Below, one piece after another: positions 54,738 to 63,457 of a DNA stretch of 64,000 nucleotides (position 1 is the first letter of the stretch; every line of letters starts with the position of its first letter). Made by a program: the position numbers and the translations under genes. The DNA is from Bordetella genomosp. 10. GTDB taxonomy: Bacteria > Pseudomonadota > Gammaproteobacteria > Burkholderiales > Burkholderiaceae_B. The notes under the pieces are model-generated. The model was not told the origin of the DNA. It saw only the letters and a list, made by a program, of their open reading frames with translations, and did no database searches. The stretch spans positions 496,001 to 560,000 of the forward strand of contig NZ_NEVM01000005.1 of NCBI RefSeq assembly GCF_002261225.1, in the 5' to 3' direction.

Positions 54738-56186
54738 ATGAAGCTGTACCAGAAGCTCGCCGCCGAACTCGAACACCAGATCGACAAGGGCGTGCTGCGC
54801 GCCGGCGACCGGCTGCCGTCGATCCGCCAGACCCACCAACAGCATGGCCTGAGCGTGACGACCGTGGTGCGCGCCTATTCGCTGCTGGAAAGCCAGGGCC
54901 TGATCGAGGGCCGCCCGCAATCCGGCTATTTCGTGCGCCGGCGCGACGCCGCCGCGCCGGCGCCGGGCGCCGGCCTGGCGCCCTCTCGTCCGCAGCCGGC
55001 ATCCGCGCCGGTGGACGTCAGCCGCTTGGTGCTCTCGACGCTGCGCGCCATCGGCAGCGGCAGCGCGGTTCCCCTGGGTTCGCCTTACCCCGACCCGCGC
55101 CTGTTCCCCTTCCAGCGCCTGAGCCGCCATGCCCATGCCATCGGCCGCCAGTCCACGATGCTGGGCGTGCCCGACGAACTACCGCCCGGCAACCCGGAGC
55201 TGATACGCCAGATCGCCCGCCGCTATCTGGAGAACGGCGCCCGCGTCGATCCCGCGGAAATCGTCGTCACCCTGGGCGCCACGGAGGCCATCAATCTCTG
55301 CCTGCAAGCCGTGGCCAAGCCCGGCGACACCGTCGCCGTCGAATCGCCGACCTACTACGCCATGCTGCACGCCATCGAGCGCCTGGGCATGCGCGCGCTG
55401 GAAGTCGCCACCGATCCCGAAACCGGCATCGACGTCGACGCGCTGGCCGCCATCCTGGGCCGCCAGCGCGTGGCGGCCTGCATGGTGATGCCCAACTTCC
55501 AGAACCCGCTGGGCTACCAGATGCCCGACGCCGCCAGGCGGGCGCTGGTCGAGCTGGCCATGCGCCATGACATGCCCATCATCGAAAGCGACGTCTACCA
55601 GGAGCTGCACTACGGCCCGGCGCATCCGGGCTCGCTGAAAATGCACGACCGGCGCGGCCTGGTGCTGCATTGCGGGTCCTTCTCCAAGAGCCTGGCGCCC
55701 GCCTACCGCATCGGCTGGGCCATGCCCGGACGCTACCGCGATCAGGTGGAGAAGCTGAAGTTCCTGAATACGCTGACCACGCCGTCGATTCCCCAGCGCG
55801 CCATCGCCGAATACCTGCGGCAGGACGGCTACGAACGCCACCTGCGCCGCGTGCGCAGAATGCTGGCGCAGCAGGCGCGCATGATGATGGCCGCCGTGCA
55901 GCGCTTCTTCCCGGCCGGCACGCGCACCTCCAATCCGCGCGGCGGCTATGTGCTGTGGGTGCGCCTGCCGCCGCCCCTGGACGCGATGCGGCTGTACCGC
56001 CTGGCGCTGGCGCGCGGCATCACCGTCGGTCCCGGCCACATGTTTTCGGCCGGCAGCGGCTACCATAACTGCATCCGGCTGAACTACAGCTACGCCTGGT
56101 CGCCGGACATCGAAAAAGCCCTGGCAACCCTGGGCAAGCTGGCGGCGTCCTGCCTGCGCCAGGATGCCGCCGCAAGGAGCCGATGA
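54738..56186 (+). CDS. MocR-family PLP-dependent transcriptional regulator
   Basis: The 482-residue protein has a GntR winged helix at the N-terminus (LPSIRQTHQQHGLSVTTVVRAYSLLESQGLIEGRPQSGYFV) and an aminotransferase fold class I domain. The PLP-binding Lys317 (SFSKSLAPAYRIGW), Asp285 and Tyr287 (IESDVYQE), and FQNPLG are intact. MocR proteins sense amines or PLP-reactive ligands. It probably regulates the divergent molybdoenzyme gene and itself, via the inverted repeat upstream. Overlaps the next small gene by 4 bp. Confidence 0.92.
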   Translation: MKLYQKLAAELEHQIDKGVLRAGDRLPSIRQTHQQHGLSVTTVVRAYSLLESQGLIEGRPQSGYFVRRRDAAAPAPGAGLAPSRPQPASAPVDVSRLVLSTLRAIGSGSAVPLGSPYPDPRLFPFQRLSRHAHAIGRQSTMLGVPDELPPGNPELIRQIARRYLENGARVDPAEIVVTLGATEAINLCLQAVAKPGDTVAVESPTYYAMLHAIERLGMRALEVATDPETGIDVDALAAILGRQRVAACMVMPNFQNPLGYQMPDAARRALVELAMRHDMPIIESDVYQELHYGPAHPGSLKMHDRRGLVLHCGSFSKSLAPAYRIGWAMPGRYRDQVEKLKFLNTLTTPSIPQRAIAEYLRQDGYERHLRRVRRMLAQQARMMMAAVQRFFPAGTRTSNPRGGYVLWVRLPPPLDAMRLYRLALARGITVGPGHMFSAGSGYHNCIRLNYSYAWSPDIEKALATLGKLAASCLRQDAAARSR

Positions 56187-56455
56187 TGGCCGATCCATCC
56201 GCCAGCGACGATCTCGACCCCGCCCTGGCCGCCGTGCTGCAGGCCTTCCACGACACCCTGCGCGAAACGCCCGGCAAGCGCCTCTCGCTGGCCCGCCTGA
56301 GCAAGCGCGCCGGGCTTCCCATGAGCACGCTGCGCCGCCTGCTCACGCAACTGGAGGACGCCGGCCTGGCGATCGTGACGATGGACGAGAACGGCGCCGG
56401 CAGCGTGGCGCCCACGCCGGAACTGCTGGGCCTGATCGACGACCTGCTGGGGTGA
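56183..56455 (+). CDS. Small winged-helix protein
   Basis: The 90-residue protein is mostly one helix-turn-helix unit (KRLSLARLSKRAGLPMSTLRRLLTQLEDAGLAIVTMDENGAGSVAPT), like the DNA-binding part of IclR or MarR proteins without an effector domain. An AAGGAG site precedes the ATG, which overlaps the mocR stop. Co-expression with MocR is expected; the role is unknown. Confidence 0.78.
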   Translation: MMADPSASDDLDPALAAVLQAFHDTLRETPGKRLSLARLSKRAGLPMSTLRRLLTQLEDAGLAIVTMDENGAGSVAPTPELLGLIDDLLG

Positions 56456-56465
56456 TTTGCGGTGT

Positions 56466-56507
56466 CCGGAGTACGAAACCCGGAGTACGAAACCCGGCGT
56501 ACGAAAG
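56466..56507 (+). repeat. Three tandem copies of a 14-bp unit
   Basis: CCGGAGTACGAAAC occurs twice and CCGGCGTACGAAAG once, head to tail, just after the small HTH gene. GTACGAA-type repeats could be a regulator site or a slipped-strand relic. Confidence 0.7.
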
Positions 56508-56524
56508 AACGCCCCCAATGAGAA

Positions 56525-56546
56525 ACGCCACCCGCGAGGGTGGCGT
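56525..56546 (-). terminator. Hairpin between the HTH gene and entericidin
   Basis: Arms ACGCCACCC and GGGTGGCGT around GCGA. It is followed on the minus strand by TTCTCATT, a weak tail. It lies between convergent genes and could stop both. Confidence 0.55.
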
Positions 56547-56578
56547 CCTGGGCTGCAATCCGCAATCAGTTCGGCCGC

Positions 56579-56710
56579 TTACTTATCGGCGGCATTGCTG
56601 ATGGCGTTGCCGGCGCGGCTGATATCCTTGCCGGCCCCCGCGACCGTATTGCAACCGGTCAGCACCAATGCGAAGACCATGGATACGGCCATTATGATTT
56701 TCGAGCGCAT
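56579..56710 (-). CDS. Entericidin-family small lipoprotein
   Basis: The 43-residue protein begins MRSKIIMAVSMVFALVLTGC, a lipoprotein signal peptide with lipobox LTGC, followed by the family-typical NTVAGAGKDISRAGNAI. An AGGAG site lies ahead of the ATG at 56710. Entericidins form a toxin-antidote-like pair in E. coli; only one is present here, as is common in betaproteobacteria where the role is unclear. Confidence 0.9.
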   Translation of the reverse strand: MRSKIIMAVSMVFALVLTGCNTVAGAGKDISRAGNAISNAADK

Positions 56711-56816
56711 TATGCGTTCTCCTAGCGAAATAAGACGCCGGCGCCTGCGAAGCCGCCGGTCCGGCGACTGAATCATACGATTTCCACGCGCGGTTTGCCC
56801 AGTCCCGCCGCGCATG

Positions 56817-56866
56817 AAAAAAGGCCCCCACGCCGCGCGGCTGCGCCGCTTGCAGCCCTGGGGGCG
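56817..56866 (-). terminator. Rho-independent terminator after ppa
   Basis: On the minus strand GCCCCCA pairs with TGGGGGC across a GC-rich internal region, followed by TTTTTT (56817-56822). Confidence 0.75.
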
Positions 56867-56881
56867 CGCTACCCGGGGGGC

Positions 56882-57418
56882 TTACTTGCCGCCCTTGCCG
56901 TAGCGCTCGACGCTGCTGACGATTTCCTGATGCGCGGCGTCCACGCCCTTCCAGCCCTTGACCTTCACCCACTTGCCCTTTTCCAGGTCCTTGTAGTGTT
57001 CGAAGAAGTGCTGGATGCGGCCGACGTCCTCGGCCGGCAGGTCTTCGTAGGACTTGATGTTGCGGTAAGGCGGGTACAGCTTCTCCACCGGCACGGCCAG
57101 CAGCTTGGCGTCGCCGCCGGACTCGTCGTCCATTTCCAGCACGCCGATGGCGCGGCACTTCACCACGGCGCCGATCTGGATCGGGAACGGCGTGACCACC
57201 AGCACGTCGGCGGGATCGCCGTCTTCCGACAGCGTCTGGGGGATGTAGCCGTAATTGCACGGATAGTGCATGGCGGTGAGCATGAAGCGGTCCACGAAGA
57301 TCGCGCCCGTTTCCTTGTCGACCTCGTACTTGACGGGATCGGCGTTCATGGGGATTTCGATGACGACGTGGAATTCTTCCGGCAGCTTCTTGCCGGGGCT
57401 AACGCGGTCGAGGCTCAT
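56882..57418 (-). CDS. ppa: Inorganic pyrophosphatase
   Basis: It hydrolyses pyrophosphate to drive biosynthesis. The 178-residue family I enzyme has the signature DGDPADVLV with the metal-binding aspartates, plus [21 protein letters not shown] and [11 protein letters not shown]. It is a single gene with its own terminator. Confidence 0.97.
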   Translation of the reverse strand: MSLDRVSPGKKLPEEFHVVIEIPMNADPVKYEVDKETGAIFVDRFMLTAMHYPCNYGYIPQTLSEDGDPADVLVVTPFPIQIGAVVKCRAIGVLEMDDESGGDAKLLAVPVEKLYPPYRNIKSYEDLPAEDVGRIQHFFEHYKDLEKGKWVKVKGWKGVDAAHQEIVSSVERYGKGGK

Positions 57419-57532
57419 GGTTCTAACCTTTATCAGTCTGGAACGGTTTCGAGAGAAAAATACGTGTGAGGATCGCGGGGCCGGCGCGCAGGGACATCCC
57501 GCCCCGGCGCCGGGCTCCCGGCAAGGTCCAGG

Positions 57533-59161
57533 TCAGGCGCCGCCGCCCGGCTTGCCGTCGTCGGCCTTGCCGACGCGCGGCTTGTCGTGGCCGTCGCGCG
57601 GGCTGCTCGCGCCGGAGGGCGATTCCCGCGTCTCGGGCGGAACATCGTCCAGCCCCGCCACCGGCAGGGGCGCGCTATCGAAATAGTCATCCAGCTCGGC
57701 CGGCGGCTCGGCGTCGGCGATGAGCGGTTCGGGCGGCATGATGGTCGGGTCGGCCAGGCCCTGTTCGGTCAAGGAACGGGCATCCGGGTCCAGCACATAA
57801 TCCGCGGCCGGCGCGAACTCGGGCACCGGCTCGTGGACCATGGCGGCCGCCGGGCCCGGCGCTTCCGACGCCTCGGACAGGAAGCCGCTTTCGGCGTCCA
57901 GGCGGCGCGGATCGGCCTGCATGTCGGCCGCCGGCAGGGCTTCGTTCGCGGGCAGCACCGGCAGCGCCACGCCCATCGCCACCGCGGTCGCCTCGCGCCA
58001 ATGGCGGGCCGCTTCCGCGGGACGGTCCAGGCGGTCGTAGAGGCTGCCCAGCAAGGCATGCGTGCCCGGGTCGGCGCGGCGGCCGACGCTGCGCAGGAGA
58101 TAACGCTCGGCCTGCCCCCACAACTGGCCGACCAGGCACAGGGTGCCGAGCGCGGTCAACAGATCGGGATCGGCGGGACGCTGCTGCAGCCACGATTCGG
58201 CGCGCTCCAGGCGGCGCGGCACCTGCGAGGCATCGCAGCGCGCATAGGCCGCCACCAGGCGCGGATCGAATTGGCGCGCGATGGCCGCGTCCAGGATGCG
58301 CGCGGCCTCGTCGCCCTCGCCCGCCGCCTCGAAGGCGGCCGCGGCCGCCAGGGCGATTTCGGGCAGCACGCGCTCGTCGGCCTTCATGTCCTTCCAGATG
58401 GCGCGCCAGCCGTCGCCGCTGGCGGCGCCGGCGCGCAGGCGCGCCGCGCCGGCCGTGTCGATCACGCGCAGGGCCTCGTTCTTGTCCATGGCGCCGCGGC
58501 GCAACAGGCCGCGCGCCAGGGTGAAGACCCGCTCATGGTGATTCAAGGCGCGTTCCGCGCGCAGCAGCAGACGCAGCGTGTGCAGATGCCGCGCGCCGCC
58601 GTCCTGCAGGGGTTCGAGCACCTGCAAGGCCTGCTGCGGACGGCCCTGCTCCAGCAGCATGTCGGCGCTGACCGTGGCCACGGCCTCGATCAGCCCGGGG
58701 TCCGTGCCGGCGTGCTCGCGGGCGCGGTCCAGCATCACGTCGCGCCGCACGAACTCGCCCAGGCCCTGCGCCGCGCGCGCCGCCGACAGCGCCGCCAGCA
58801 CGCGCCGATGGCGCGCGCGGGTCTGCTCCAGCAGCTTGGTGAGATCCTTTTCCGCATGGGCGAAGCGGCCCTCCAGCAGGCCGATCCAGCCGCGCTCCAG
58901 CAACTCGTGGTCGCGCGCCTGCGCGCGGCGCCCGCGCCAGGCCCGCACCCGCTCCGGAATCGCCAGCAGCCACGCCAGCAGGCGCAGGCCGATATAAATG
59001 GCGAGGAACAGGCCGACCAGCAGCAGCACCGCCAATGTCAGCGACATCTCGATGCGGTAGGGCCAGACCAGGATCAATACGTTGCCCGGGTGTGCGCGCA
59101 GCACCACCGCCACGGCAACCGCGACAACCGCCAGCAATAACGTCCAGAACCAGGCGCGCAT
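57533..59161 (-). CDS. hemY: HemY-type TPR membrane protein
   Basis: The 542-residue protein has two N-terminal membrane helices (~1-25 and ~40-62), the HemY_N domain (RAHPGNVLILVWPYRIEMSLTLAVLLLVGLF) and TPR repeats over most of the rest. A long acidic/Pro-rich C-terminal tail (~430-542) is not typical. This is the proteobacterial HemY, unrelated to protoporphyrinogen oxidase. It starts 3 bp after hemX, and hemD lies upstream of hemX. Confidence 0.9.
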   Translation of the reverse strand: MRAWFWTLLLAVVAVAVAVVLRAHPGNVLILVWPYRIEMSLTLAVLLLVGLFLAIYIGLRLLAWLLAIPERVRAWRGRRAQARDHELLERGWIGLLEGRFAHAEKDLTKLLEQTRARHRRVLAALSAARAAQGLGEFVRRDVMLDRAREHAGTDPGLIEAVATVSADMLLEQGRPQQALQVLEPLQDGGARHLHTLRLLLRAERALNHHERVFTLARGLLRRGAMDKNEALRVIDTAGAARLRAGAASGDGWRAIWKDMKADERVLPEIALAAAAAFEAAGEGDEAARILDAAIARQFDPRLVAAYARCDASQVPRRLERAESWLQQRPADPDLLTALGTLCLVGQLWGQAERYLLRSVGRRADPGTHALLGSLYDRLDRPAEAARHWREATAVAMGVALPVLPANEALPAADMQADPRRLDAESGFLSEASEAPGPAAAMVHEPVPEFAPAADYVLDPDARSLTEQGLADPTIMPPEPLIADAEPPAELDDYFDSAPLPVAGLDDVPPETRESPSGASSPRDGHDKPRVGKADDGKPGGGA

Positions 59162-59164
59162 GGA

Positions 59165-60364
59165 TCAGTCCCGTCCGCGCGTGTTGGCGCTGTCGGCGCG
59201 CAAGGCGGCCACGGCGCTCAGGCTGTCGCTGACGTCGGGAACGGGAACGGAAATCTCCGTCTGCATCAGTTCGCGCGTCAGGTTCAACGCCGCCAGCGTA
59301 TCGGCGGAACGGCGGTCGAAGTAGGTATCCAGCGTGCGGTTGACCGTCTCCAGCTCGCTCTTCCAGATGGCCGGCTGGCGCATCAGCAAGGACAACTGGA
59401 CCGACAGCAGCCGCTGGCGCAGCGTCGAGCGCAATTGCAGCGCCTGTTCGGGCGACAGCAGCAACGCCGACGGCTCGTCGACGCGCTGCACGCGGATCAG
59501 GTCGCCCAGTTCGTGCACCAGCGCCGAACCGCCGCGCGCCGGCCACGACGCGATCTCGGCGCGCCAGCGCTGCCACCAGGCGGCGTCGGCCGGCAGCGTC
59601 TCGGCGGCCGGCGGCGGGGCCGCGGGCGCCGCGGCGGGCGCGGCCTCGGCCGACGCGCCGGGGGCGCTCATGCCGGGCGCCACGGCGTCGGGCGCCAGCA
59701 GCGGGGCCTTGCCGACCAGCGCGACCAGGCGTTCGATGCGGGAGGACTGCGCCGGGACATCGACGGTGGGCACGGCGCGCAGCCGATCCAGGTCGCCGTT
59801 GATGGCCTGCTGCAGGCTGGCGAAACGCGGCCGGTCCGCGCGCGCCAGGCGCGACTGCGCGGTTTCCAGCGCCACGATGGCGTTGCTCACGCTGCCCGCC
59901 AGGCGCAATTGCTGGCTGGCGATGGTCAGCATGCGTTCGACGTCGTTGGCCAGCACGTCGTCGCTGGCGCTGTCGTTGAAGGCCTGCCAGGCCTGTTCCA
60001 GGGTCGCGTACTGGCTCTGCGTTTCGCGCAGGGCGTTTTCCAGGGCGGCGGCCTTGCCCGCCTGCGCCTGCGCCAAGGCCAGGGCCTGGCGGGCGTCGGC
60101 GCGGGTCTGCGCCAGCGCGCCGTTCAAATTGTCGAGACGGGTGGCGACTTCGCGGCCGGCGGCCAGGAACTCGCGGCGCTGCAGGTAGAGCGCGGCCGCC
60201 AACACGATCGCCAGCACGATGACGACGACCAGGGCTGAAACGGCGGGAGATACGCCACGCTTGCGCGGCGGCGGAACGGCGGCGGGCTTTCCAGCGGACG
60301 GCGGCGTGGCGCCGGTGGCGGCCGGAGGCATGGCCGGCTCGGTGGCAGGGGTATTGTCTGTCAT
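59165..60364 (-). CDS. hemX: HemX-like membrane protein
   Basis: The 399-residue protein matches HemX: Pro-rich N-terminus, one membrane helix (~35-60), a coiled coil (~65-120) and a C-terminal domain ending in LQLRSTLRQRLLSVQLSLLMRQPAIWKSEL. It is often annotated as uroporphyrinogen-III C-methyltransferase but has no methyltransferase motif; the role in haem synthesis is unproven. It lies between hemD and hemY as in many proteobacteria. Confidence 0.9.
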   Translation of the reverse strand: MTDNTPATEPAMPPAATGATPPSAGKPAAVPPPRKRGVSPAVSALVVVIVLAIVLAAALYLQRREFLAAGREVATRLDNLNGALAQTRADARQALALAQAQAGKAAALENALRETQSQYATLEQAWQAFNDSASDDVLANDVERMLTIASQQLRLAGSVSNAIVALETAQSRLARADRPRFASLQQAINGDLDRLRAVPTVDVPAQSSRIERLVALVGKAPLLAPDAVAPGMSAPGASAEAAPAAAPAAPPPAAETLPADAAWWQRWRAEIASWPARGGSALVHELGDLIRVQRVDEPSALLLSPEQALQLRSTLRQRLLSVQLSLLMRQPAIWKSELETVNRTLDTYFDRRSADTLAALNLTRELMQTEISVPVPDVSDSLSAVAALRADSANTRGRD

Positions 60365-60412
60365 GGGGCGATTGTATTCGCTCGGAAAGTGAAACGCGCG
60401 TGTACCGACCTG

Positions 60413-61192
60413 TCAGGCGGAAACAAAAGCTTCAAAGAGTGCGTCGTTGTCTGAAACATGCACGCTTATTGCCTCGCGGGCAATCCCCTCCTCGCTTTCC
60501 ATCCGCCGCGCCAGGGCGGGATGGGTCACGATGAAACGGCCGCCGCGCCACCATGGCAATACCCCCGCGCGGACGATGTTGGCCTGCACGGCGGCGATGC
60601 CCTCCCCGCTGGTCAGCAGCCATGCCGGCCGCGCCGCCTGGTCCCGCCAGGCGCGCAATTGCGCCAGTTCGGCCTCGCCCCACCGGGCCGGGGCGCGCAG
60701 ATAGGCCGCGTGCGGCGTCACCTCGACGCCGGCGCCGCGCAACTGCTCGGCAAGCCAGTCCCGCCCCTGGGTGCCCCGCACGATCAGCACGCGGCGCGGC
60801 AGCGGACCGCGCTGGCGCAACACGTCCCACAAGGCTTCGGAATCGTGGCGCGGGGCGGCCGCGCCCGGATGGACGAGCTCGGCGTTGTCGAACCAGCCGG
60901 TCGCGCGCAGCGCGGCGGCGCTGGCCGGCCCCACCGTGGCGGCGGCGCAGGACGCGGGCCATGCCGTCACGCCGGCCCCCTGCAACTGCGCCAGGTAATG
61001 CCGCGCGGCGTTGCCGCTGACGAAGACCGCCAGGTCGTAGGCCTGCGGCCGCGGCAGCAGGCCGGGCGCACAGGACTGCGTGGCCAGCGTCAGCGCCGGC
61101 CAGTCGCGCACCTGCCAGCCGGCCGCCGCCAGGCGTTGCGCCAACGCGTCGTTGTTGCCCTCGGGCCTCGTCAGGACGGCGATATCGGACAT
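60413..61192 (-). CDS. hemD: Uroporphyrinogen-III synthase
   Basis: HemD cyclises hydroxymethylbilane to uroporphyrinogen III. From the ATG at 61192 the protein is 259 residues, with the loosely conserved two-domain fold: IAVLTRPEGNNDALAQRLAAAGW, DLAVFVSGNAARHYL, VLIVRGTQGRDWLAEQLRGAG, WLLTSGEGIAAV. The open frame continues to 61297 without support. hemC, the usual upstream partner, is not next to it here. Confidence 0.92.
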   Translation of the reverse strand: MSDIAVLTRPEGNNDALAQRLAAAGWQVRDWPALTLATQSCAPGLLPRPQAYDLAVFVSGNAARHYLAQLQGAGVTAWPASCAAATVGPASAAALRATGWFDNAELVHPGAAAPRHDSEALWDVLRQRGPLPRRVLIVRGTQGRDWLAEQLRGAGVEVTPHAAYLRAPARWGEAELAQLRAWRDQAARPAWLLTSGEGIAAVQANIVRAGVLPWWRGGRFIVTHPALARRMESEEGIAREAISVHVSDNDALFEAFVSA

Positions 61193-61256
61193 GGCTCTCC
61201 GGCGACCATAAGAACAATGGACAAGCACGGCATGCGATCCGCGCTTGTCCATCGAA

Positions 61257-61286
61257 AGGCCTTGCCGGGGGTCCCGGGCAAGGCCT
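61257..61286 (-). terminator. Hairpin after the small ORF, before hemD
   Basis: Arms AGGCCTTGCC (61257-61266) and GGCAAGGCCT (61277-61286) pair perfectly; the T tail is short. A second inverted pair, TGGACAAGC/GCTTGTCCA, follows at 61219-61251. Together they may end the TerC transcript. Confidence 0.45.
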
Positions 61287-61297
61287 GGAGCCAGCAA

Positions 61298-61420
61298 TCA
61301 GGAGAAGCTGGCGGCAACCACCGTCGCAATGACGCCCAGGATGGCCAGGACGAACAAGCCTTGCAGCAGGCTCAGGCCGCTCTCGGATTGCTGGGGGTGG
61401 GTGGTTCTACGCAGGCTCAT
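61298..61420 (-). CDS. 40-residue membrane peptide with prepilin-like N-terminus
   Basis: The ATG at 61420 overlaps the stop of the TerC gene (ATGA), with GGAAG ahead of it. A polar leader is followed by a Gly, then LSLLQGLFVLAILGVIATVV, ending after eight more residues. Aligned with type IV prepilins (Gly then FTLIEL-like helix) the hydrophobic pattern and the Ala-Ile-Leu-Gly at +11 to +14 coincide, but Glu at +5 is Gln. It could be a pilin-like mini protein, or simply a small membrane peptide; nothing beyond the helix remains. Confidence 0.55.
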   Translation of the reverse strand: MSLRRTTHPQQSESGLSLLQGLFVLAILGVIATVVAASFS

Positions 61421-62127
61421 TGAAGCGCTTCCTTGGAGACAGTCTTGCGGCTGGCAAACCAGCGGCCCAGCAGGACCACCAGCAGCGCGCCGACGATTTC
61501 AGCCCCCAATTTAACCATACCGGACTGCTCGCCCAGGTTGCGCGTGATCAAAACATCGGTCACCAGCATGCCGCCCGCGATCCAGCCCAGCAACGCCGCC
61601 CCCAGGGTGACGACCACCGGATAGCGGTCGATCAGCTTCAGCACCAGGGTCGAGCCCCAGACGATGATGGGCACGCTGACCAGCAGGCCGAACACCACCA
61701 GGCCGATCTGGTGGTCGGCGTGGGCGCCCTGCGCCGCGCCGGCGATGGCGATGACGTTGTCCAGGCTCATGACGAAGTCGGCGATGATGATGGTCTTGAT
61801 CGCCGCCACGATGGACGTGCCGCCCTTGATCTTGTCATGGCCGTCGTCCTCCGGGATGAGCAGCTTGACGCCGATCCACACCAGCAGCAGCGCGCCGACG
61901 ATCTTCAGGGCCGGGATATTGAGCAAGGTCAGCGCGAAGGCGATCAGCACGACGCGCAGGATGATGGCGCCGGCGGTGCCCCACAGGATGCCCTGCATGC
62001 GTTGCTTGGGCGCCAGGTTGCGGCAAGCCAGCGCGATGACGACGGCGTTGTCGCCGCCGAGAAGAATGTCGATCAGGATGATCTGAAAGACGGCCGCCCA
62101 ACTGAGCGTCTGGAGAAATTCAAGCAC
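61417..62127 (-). CDS. TerC-family integral membrane protein (copy 1)
   Basis: The 236-residue protein has about seven helices with the family metal-binding acidic motifs IDILLGGDNAVVIALA and ADFVMSLDNVIAIAGA. YjbE/TerC proteins are linked to manganese export or metal loading; the substrate here is not proven. It starts with GTG at 62127, preceded by GGGAG. A paralogue lies 109 bp upstream on the same strand. Confidence 0.9.
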   Translation of the reverse strand: MLEFLQTLSWAAVFQIILIDILLGGDNAVVIALACRNLAPKQRMQGILWGTAGAIILRVVLIAFALTLLNIPALKIVGALLLVWIGVKLLIPEDDGHDKIKGGTSIVAAIKTIIIADFVMSLDNVIAIAGAAQGAHADHQIGLVVFGLLVSVPIIVWGSTLVLKLIDRYPVVVTLGAALLGWIAGGMLVTDVLITRNLGEQSGMVKLGAEIVGALLVVLLGRWFASRKTVSKEALQ

Positions 62128-62178
62128 GGTACCACTCCCGAAACATGAGATGTCGCTGTCCGGACGGCGATGCCGTCC

Positions 62179-62204
62179 CCCTGCCGTTTTGGAAAACGGC
62201 AGGG
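62179..62204. repeat. Perfect 12-bp palindrome between TerC paralogues
   Basis: CCCTGCCGTTTT and AAAACGGCAGGG are separated by GG. It lies in the leader of the downstream TerC gene. It could be an attenuator or a regulator site; I could not match it to the manganese (yybP-ykoY) riboswitch. Confidence 0.45.
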
Positions 62205-62236
62205 TTGGACCATGAATCGGGATTGTAATTCAGCTT

Positions 62237-62935
62237 TCAGTCAGCTTTTCGTCGGGCGATCAGTATTTTCCCTAGGGCCAGCACCAGCAAGGCGCCGGCG
62301 ACACCCACCATGGTGGCGAAGCTGTGCTGCGTCACGCCCAGGGCGGTATCGATGCGGGCGATCGGTTCCTGCAAGGCCGGATCCCCCACCAGCAGTTCGC
62401 CGGCGATGAAGCCCAGCAGCGCCGCCCCCACCCACACGATGATGGGAAAGCGTTCGATCACCTTCAGCAGCAGCGTGCTGCCGAAGATCACCAGCGGGAT
62501 GCTGATCGCCAGGCCCAGCACCAGCAGCGTGGTGTCGCCCATGGCCGCGGCGGCCACGGCCACCACGTTGTCCAGGCTCATGACCAGGTCCGCGATCATG
62601 ATGGTGCGGATCGCCGACATCAGCGAACCGTGGGTCTTCCCGTCGCCCTCGTCCTCGTCGTCCGGCAACAGCAGCGTTACGCCGATATAGACCAGCAGCA
62701 CCGCGCCGATCAGCTTCAGCCACGGCAGAAGCAGCAGCTTGGCGGCCACCAGCGTCAGCACGATACGCATGACGATCGCGGCGGCGGAGCCGATGACGAT
62801 GGCTTTTTTCTGTTGGTCCGGCGGCAGCGCCCGCGCCGCGAGCGCAATGACGACGGCGTTATCGCCCGACAGAAGAATGTTTACCCAGATGATTTGCAGC
62901 AGTGCGAGCCAAAATGCAGCTTGTGTTAATTCCAT
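62237..62935 (-). CDS. TerC-family integral membrane protein (copy 2)
   Basis: The 232-residue paralogue of the preceding gene has VNILLSGDNAVVIALAARAL and ADLVMSLDNVVAVAAAAMGD, again with the conserved aspartate-asparagine pairs. It has a more acidic central loop (LLPDDEDEGDGKTHG). The two copies are clearly diverged, an old tandem duplication. Confidence 0.9.
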   Translation of the reverse strand: MELTQAAFWLALLQIIWVNILLSGDNAVVIALAARALPPDQQKKAIVIGSAAAIVMRIVLTLVAAKLLLLPWLKLIGAVLLVYIGVTLLLPDDEDEGDGKTHGSLMSAIRTIMIADLVMSLDNVVAVAAAAMGDTTLLVLGLAISIPLVIFGSTLLLKVIERFPIIVWVGAALLGFIAGELLVGDPALQEPIARIDTALGVTQHSFATMVGVAGALLVLALGKILIARRKAD

Positions 62936-63457
62936 ACCCCTCTTTCCTCAGATCCCCCGAGATTGTGAATGCCTATGAACATGAAAACGCGCTGGCCGCC
63001 TTGTGCGAGCAATGGCGGATTTCTCTATGTGTATGTAGCGCGGGTTGTGCCGGCATTATAGAGATCTGAAAGCAATTATTCAGCTATTTGTCGGCTATCT
63101 GGAGGGTAAACGAGGGGTTTTCGCAGGGGTGGATGGAAGGAAAGCCGACTTATCTTTCATTTACCTGAATTAATGCTTAAAAGAAGCAATGGAACGGCCA
63201 CAATATGGACAGACCATTATTTCTTTTATCCGTGGCTCAGTGGCCCCAAAAGCCCCTACGCGGCTTGCTGCCCCCCGAGGGGGCGTTTTTGCCTTGGGGC
63301 GGTCCGGCGGCAAAAAAAACCGCCCCACGAAACAGCCCCCGAACATTGGATAGGAATCCAACCTTCGGGGGCCGGTTCGCCGGGGCGGCTTTCCCTTTCC
63401 CTGACCCGGGAAGCCGCGACCAGAGCGGCTTGCACGGGAGGACAGGATGCCGGCGGC
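62936..63457. other. Intergenic upstream of TerC copy 2
   Basis: About 520 bp with no gene. It has an AT-rich segment (63060-63190) likely to hold the TerC promoter, and a GC-rich hairpin GCCCCCCGAGGGGGCGTTTTT near 63271-63291 of a kind repeated in such genomes. The sucD terminator lies at 63311-63389. Confidence 0.45.
63311..63389 (-). terminator. Rho-independent terminator after sucD
   Basis: On the minus strand GCCGCCCC pairs with GGGGCGG, enclosing a second stem CCCCCGAA/TTCGGGGG, followed by eight T residues. Confidence 0.7.

Noticed and set aside
62128..62236. Manganese (yybP-ykoY) riboswitch upstream of a TerC gene
   Set aside because: TerC genes often carry one, but neither leader shows its conserved loops; only a simple palindrome is present.
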